Source: Antedon bifida (taxonomy: Eukaryota > Echinodermata > Crinoidea > Comatulida > Antedonidae). From it: a stretch of DNA of 64,000 nt. The notes under the pieces were generated by a model that saw nothing but the letters and a program-made list of their open reading frames with translations, did not search any database and was not told where the DNA came from. Shown piece after piece: positions 59,491-64,000 of this stretch. Within the stretch, counting starts at the first letter, position 1. Each line of letters begins with the position of its first letter. The stretch spans positions 5,642,001 through 5,706,000 of the forward strand of contig OY727102.1 in NCBI GenBank assembly GCA_963402885.1. Reading direction: 5' to 3'. Both the position numbers and the translations under genes were made by a program.

Positions 59491-60141
59491 AACAAGCCAA
59501 ACGTATCTGATTTAGAAAGAACTTGATGAAATAATAATTTCAAAGTTGAATGCACAAAGTCATATTGCTGGTAAAGTCTCGCTTGGACCACCAGGAATTA
59601 GAAAGAATATAATGTTTGCCTTGGGGACCAATTTAAAGAATTCTTCATTTTCTTTTCTAATAATATAACGATAATTTCATACTACACAAACTTACCTAGA
59701 ATCCACAATGAGATATACATCAATTTGTCAATATTGATGATATCAAACAGAAACATTATGTTTGTATTGTTCTGGAGATTTGTCTATTTCTTTAGCTCAT
59801 GAGATGAATTTTTATTGTTTTTGTCTGCAAAATTCCATTTATGTTGAAAAATAACAAATTACTGTGATTACCATTATTTTTTTTTTATCTATTTCAACTA
59901 TTTTATGTTTTTAAGCAGAATATAGTATTGCAACCAAATATTAACTGCATATCTTTTCATGGTGGCCAAATCGTATAAAAGAAGAGAAACTATTAATATT
60001 GTTTCTTATGCGTGTACATAATTATATAATGCTCCTGTAATTATTGTGTGTATATAGAGACAAAGCAAAACTATATTTGTTAGGAAAAAAACTAATGAAC
60101 TATTTGTCAAAAACCTTGATGTAAAAATCATGTTTATAAGT

Positions 60142-60467
60142 TATAAGCTATTGGTCCTGGTGTTGCTACACTATTGGTTCTGGTGTTGCTAAGCTATTGG
60201 TCCTGGTGTTGCTACACTATTGGTCCTGGTGTGCTTAGCTATTGGTCCAGATATTGCTAAGCTATTGGTCCTGGTGTTGCTACACTATTGGTCCTGGTGT
60301 TGCTAAGCTATTGGTCCTGGTGTTGCTACACTATTGGTCCTGGTGTGCTTAGCTATGGTCCAGATATTGCTAAGCTATTGGTCCTGGTGTTGCTACATTA
60401 TTGGTCCTGGTGTGCTTAGCTATTGGTCCAGATATTGCTACACTATTGGTCCTGGTGTTGCTAAGCT
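60142..60467. repeat. 21-22 bp minisatellite with higher-order pattern, about 15 copies
   Basis: Alternating ctattggtcctggtgttgct and ctattggtccagatattgct units, with some shortened (tgtgcttag) copies, giving a multi-unit period. Confidence 0.92.
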
Positions 60468-60639
60468 GAGTAGCGCATGTTGTAGCAAGTAAATGAAGAC
60501 GAGGTTAAAGGTCACTAAAAAGTAAAACTGATTGAGAGTATCTCTACAGCACAGTGATTTAAATACATAAACAATAATAAATAGATAAATGATAAATCTC
60601 TCCCCTTTAAAAACAAGGCCGGATTCAGGGTTGCTTGTG

Positions 60640-60770
60640 TAAACCCCCTCGTTCACGAGAAAGTGTCCCTTAATAGAGGTGTCTCCTGAGTGTCCCTTAA
60701 TAGAGGTGTCTTCTGAGTGTCCCTTAATAGAGGTGTCTCCTGAGTGTCCCAAAGCAGAGGTTCTACTGTA
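60640..60770. mobile_element. MITE, gaggttctactgta-type family, copy 3 with internal repeats
   Basis: Three copies of a 30-bp block containing gtgtcccttaatagaggtgt, ending agcagaggttctactgta. Confidence 0.65.
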
Positions 60771-60935
60771 AAAATAAACGCCAATGATTTGGTGATATCC
60801 TCACTACTCGGTTGTGTTTAACTTTTATTATAAAAATTGAATTTTGTAAATATAAAATTATTTATTTGAAAATTTGTTGAATAGACATTAATTTTCTCAG
60901 GGGTACACTTCTATCCGTCGACTTAATGTCAGCGA

Positions 60936-61131
60936 AAAGGCCAATTTACACAGACAAGCGGTAACGGTAATAAAAAACATAGAATCTATGTTATTGCTTA
61001 TGACCATTTACACTTACCCGCGGAGAGGACGGGCGGCTTCCGCTCAGGATAGATACAGATTCAACGTGGGACAAGCTACGCGGTTTCCCGCTTACCGTTA
61101 CCATACCACTCGTCTGTGTAAATTGGCCTTT
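60936..61131. mobile_element. MITE, ggccaatttacacagacg family, copy 2
   Basis: Inverted ends aaaggccaatttacacagac and gtctgtgtaaattggccttt are nearly perfect, with subterminal gcggtaacggtaa and ttaccgttacc. Opposite internal orientation to copy 1. Confidence 0.85.
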
Positions 61132-62481
61132 GTTTTATGCACGCATGTTCACACTAGTATATTGATGCATGCACGCTATATTGACCTAGCAAGCCAGGAT
61201 TGCCAAATGTTAGGTGCCATATATCATTATCTTTTCTTTCATTCTTATTCATATCATCTATTATCAGTACTTTTAATATCCTTTAGGCTACATTCAACTT
61301 TTATTTCCATTCCACGTAATCGATTTTTATTTTAATGAATATAGGAAAATACAAAAATAAGCGTGATAAGCCTATAGTTAATAAAAATTGGATTCGTTTA
61401 TTGTTATTTATGTTATTATAGTCTATGCAGTTTTATTCCTATAAACGATCATACATTTTTTCATTTTTATATAAGCATAATATTAAGATGTTGTAATGTG
61501 TGTGTGGGTCGATCTAGTACTCCCACCTACGTATCTTATGGCGTCATTTCTCACCGGAAGAAATGTATTTTTTTTTATGTTGAGATCAAATCAGTGTTAT
61601 TGATTTACTGTGTTAAATACCTTATAGGCTAGAGATTTACCAAAACGAGAAACGTAAAAAGTGTAAAAAAAAAAGGCGAGGAAGCATGTTGTATTTTCCA
61701 TATGTTAATGTTATATGTCGTTACAAATAAATATTTAATTTTTAATAGCAATAACAAACCGTCATTTAGTGTGTTTTAGAAGTTGATAGTTCAACTGAAC
61801 ATAAGCAATTCAACTTTGCAGAATTAGTGTAATCGGAATACGTATTGGTTTTAGATGCATCATGATTAGCGAATGAATAAAACCAAATCCGCCGTCCTCC
61901 CGGCCTAAATAATATCATTAAACATTATTTGTAATAATTATGATATTTGTATTCGTAAATAGATAAATATAAGGTCAATCAAGTTTATTGTATTTGGATG
62001 AGACCGAGGCTAATATGAATAATGTACTATTTACTTATATTACCAGCATTAAACGTTGTACCAACGTACAGCAATTAAGAAGTAGTAACAAAAATATTTT
62101 ATTTTAGATTAATTAACTAATTGTTTATCGTCTATTATGTAAATTAGATATATGTAAAGCAAGAATATATCATTTAATGATACATGTATAGCGGTAATAA
62201 AATAATAAGTGTAAATGATGGACATTTTTGGGTTATTTTCTGCTTTCATTTATTTGATAATATATAAGTATATATAAAAACACAGTAAGGTTTGATGAAA
62301 CAATAGTTGTATATTTACGTTGATAGCTATAGTTTTAAATTATGAATACTCTTTCGAACGTCAAAGAATAAATGAAACTTAATGATATTATATAAGATTT
62401 TGTCTATAATTGTTGTTATTAAAATGCAGTCCTTTATAAAGCAGCAGATAAAGTACAGTAAGACAAGAATTTACCAATACC

Positions 62482-62680
62482 ATGGGCAACGCTCGCTTCG
62501 CTCCCTCACCCTGTAGACAGTATCGTAACGGCTATGAGCGCTCACTGGCTAACCCAGGGGCCCCAGAGCTCAAAGGGCCCCAGAACATCAGTAGCCCAAT
62601 GCAACTACCCAGCTTTGGAGGGCCTTTAGGAGTGCTAAACCAGGGACCTTTACTCCGTGTGTTACGCTACTGCCTCTAGA
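62482..62680. mobile_element. Element related to the tcagtggcgtaa MITE, opposite orientation
   Basis: taggagtgctaaaccaggga and gtgttacgctactgcc are the complement of the left half of the copy at 46695-46825. The left part (ggggccccagagctcaaagg) is unrelated there. Confidence 0.65.
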
Positions 62681-63228
62681 GTGACAATAACGACGAATTT
62701 AGAGATTCCGATTTGCGACTACTAAACTTCTATGTGGAATATGACCGTACAATTCATATTAGTGTATACAATGATAATTAAATTAATTATCATTTATGAA
62801 ATCTATCGGAAGAAAGACCGCGGTCGTATAGTCTCAAAAGAATTGAACCACTCACTTTGTCGTCTGACATTTAGCGCGCGTTAATTAACACGATTCGTAT
62901 CGCTTATTTCAAATGTACTTTTATTATAGTATCTATTTACATCCTTTAATAGTCATTGTAGTCGTTATGCTTACCTCCTTATTTGGTGGGTAAAATTCAA
63001 CCATCGCGGTCACGACGATCAAATCTCATTTGCAGTGATTATTATTCTATTTCTAGTAGTACACTGTATACTATTACAGTATTCCGTTTCAATTATGTAT
63101 TGCTAATCTGTTAGCACTGCGCATGTCTAAAGTACACGGCCTATAAGATGATCAATCCGTGTTTACTTGTGTCAGTAGTAACACGAATGCGTTTCATCGA
63201 AGTGCTATATCACAGCATGGAGAGATAG

Positions 63229-63236
63229 TATATATA
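63229..63236 (+). promoter_or_regulatory. Candidate TATA box of the C2CD4-like gene
   Basis: TATATATA 84 nt upstream of the ATG at 63320. A start site about 30 nt downstream would give a short 5' UTR. A half NRF1-like motif (tgcgcatg) lies near 63117. Motif-based inference only. Confidence 0.35.
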
Positions 63237-63319
63237 GATTCTTTATACGCTGAGAGGTATATTGTATTTTGTGAAGTAACTTGACAAAACTAACAGAATA
63301 ATAACAACATTGGTTCAGG

Positions 63320-64000
63320 ATGACAGCGTGTACAAACTTTAATCATCACCAAACGAAAATATCGCAAGACTGTCCTTTACAGCATACTCACAATCGAGTA
63401 CCAAAGAGAGCTGAAATGAATCCACTATCTGGAATAATCATTACACCTGATACAGTACCGAAATTTGTAATACCTCGCAATCGGCCAACTCGGTTAGTAA
63501 CTAGGCCTACTAGCGAGATTACATCTGACGATGCCATTTCGGATTGTGCAAGTTTTAATACCAACGATAGCCCGTCCTTACCACACCTTCGGATGAAGAA
63601 AACACCATACGGATTTTCATTTTTAGCAGAGAGTCCAAAAACTTCAAGAAAAGAATCACTTTACCGCAAAAAGAACAAACATCAATCAACCGAGCAAAAT
63701 TTAACTGTTCAACAATTAGACTACGACACCTTAAGTGCAGGATCTTCGGACGGTATGTATGATTGGTCAAGTACTTCTCCATCTTCCAGAGGTTCATTAT
63801 CCCCTGCCAGTTCACCTTTGATTCATAAAAATTGTATTTCCAAAGCAGGATTTGGATTATCATCCAGTCAAAGTCACGGACATTTAGGCAACTCAAATCT
63901 GGTTTTGCCGGTTCAAAACAGACCGGTGTCTTTTCCGTCGACACCGACCTTAATCAGAGCGTCTACCATGATGAATGTCAACCCGAACGCAATGCAGACG
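63320..64000 (+). CDS. C2CD4-family protein, N-terminal part (runs off window)
   Basis: 227 codons open to the window end. First ATG chosen; an in-frame TAA at 63302-63304 precedes it. Two conserved blocks identify the family: IIITPDTVPKFVIP (residues 39-52), parallel to the C2CD4 LTPDKIPDFFIP block, and YGFSFLAESPKTSRKESLY (97-115), parallel to C2CD4C YGFAMLAESPHTRRKESLF. Between and after them is serine-rich, probably disordered sequence (STSPSSRGSLSPASSP at about 151-166). The C2 domain of the family would lie beyond the window. Vertebrate members are small, mostly single-coding-exon genes whose products are reported in the nucleus or at vesicle and junction sites; C2CD4A/B are linked to islet beta-cell function. 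An uninterrupted 5' half agrees with a single coding exon. It lies 3.9 kb downstream of DMXL on the same strand. Confidence 0.82.
   Translation, partial: MTACTNFNHHQTKISQDCPLQHTHNRVPKRAEMNPLSGIIITPDTVPKFVIPRNRPTRLVTRPTSEITSDDAISDCASFNTNDSPSLPHLRMKKTPYGFSFLAESPKTSRKESLYRKKNKHQSTEQNLTVQQLDYDTLSAGSSDGMYDWSSTSPSSRGSLSPASSPLIHKNCISKAGFGLSSSQSHGHLGNSNLVLPVQNRPVSFPSTPTLIRASTMMNVNPNAMQT

Larger units (their letters stand above)
59396..63319. other. 3' UTR and intergenic interval between DMXL and C2CD4-like gene
   Basis: No conserved coding sequence seen. It contains the polyA signal candidate, a 21-22 bp minisatellite (60142-60467), MITEs at 60640-60770, 60936-61131 and 62482-62680, and the upstream region of the next gene. 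61140-62480 is AT-rich with nothing I recognise. Confidence 0.7.

Noticed and set aside
60988..61335. 115-codon open frame
   Set aside because: The first half is MITE sequence, the rest AT-rich intergenic DNA; no motif or splice support.
63555..63944. 129-codon minus-strand open frame
   Set aside because: It lies antisense to the C2CD4-like coding sequence, whose plus-strand frame carries the conserved motifs.

Overview
The window is animal nuclear DNA: spliced genes with GT-AG introns, strongly AT-rich introns, and many short nonautonomous transposons, SINEs and minisatellites. The protein divergence and repeat types (a 5S rRNA/tRNA chimeric SINE, a Helentron-like element, many MITE families) suggest a marine invertebrate, perhaps an echinoderm or another non-vertebrate deuterostome. 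The species cannot be fixed from this sequence alone.

About 57 kb (1915-59395, + strand) is one gene, the DmX-like / Rabconnectin-3 alpha gene (DMXL1/DMXL2 family). I reconstruct 34 coding exons with consistent splice phases, summing to 9657 nt, that is 3218 codons plus a stop. The first coding exon, about 30 residues by comparison with human DMXL2, lies upstream. The layout is an N-terminal WD40 propeller (exons 2-12), a middle region with the Rav1p_C domain (exons 15-20), an acidic segment with FDW motifs (exon 20), and a C-terminal WD40 propeller (exons 29-35). In characterised animals the product works with WDR7 (Rabconnectin-3 beta) to control V-ATPase assembly on vesicles and endosomes. 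Two further tiny in-frame exon candidates (39 and 42 nt) sit at 40704 and 41303.

A second gene starts at 63320 (+) and runs off the window end. It encodes the N-terminal 227 residues of a C2CD4-family protein, recognised by two conserved motifs. Between the genes (59396-63319) lie a probable polyA signal, a 21-22 bp minisatellite, several MITEs and a TATA-containing promoter for the second gene.

The introns hold most of the oddities: a tandem 1524-bp Helentron-like element starting 14 nt after a splice donor (35317-38514), a perfect 145-bp inverted repeat (52039-52402), a 47-bp repeat of 13 copies (16026-16636), a 31-bp repeat of about 27 copies (57341-58183), an array of twelve TACTAAC motifs ending just before the acceptor of the 2-kb exon 20, seven copies of one palindromic MITE family, four copies of one tRNA-derived SINE, and an isolated possible first exon with a promoter-like X-box at 8468-8687. 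I found no CRISPR arrays, operons or prokaryotic features.
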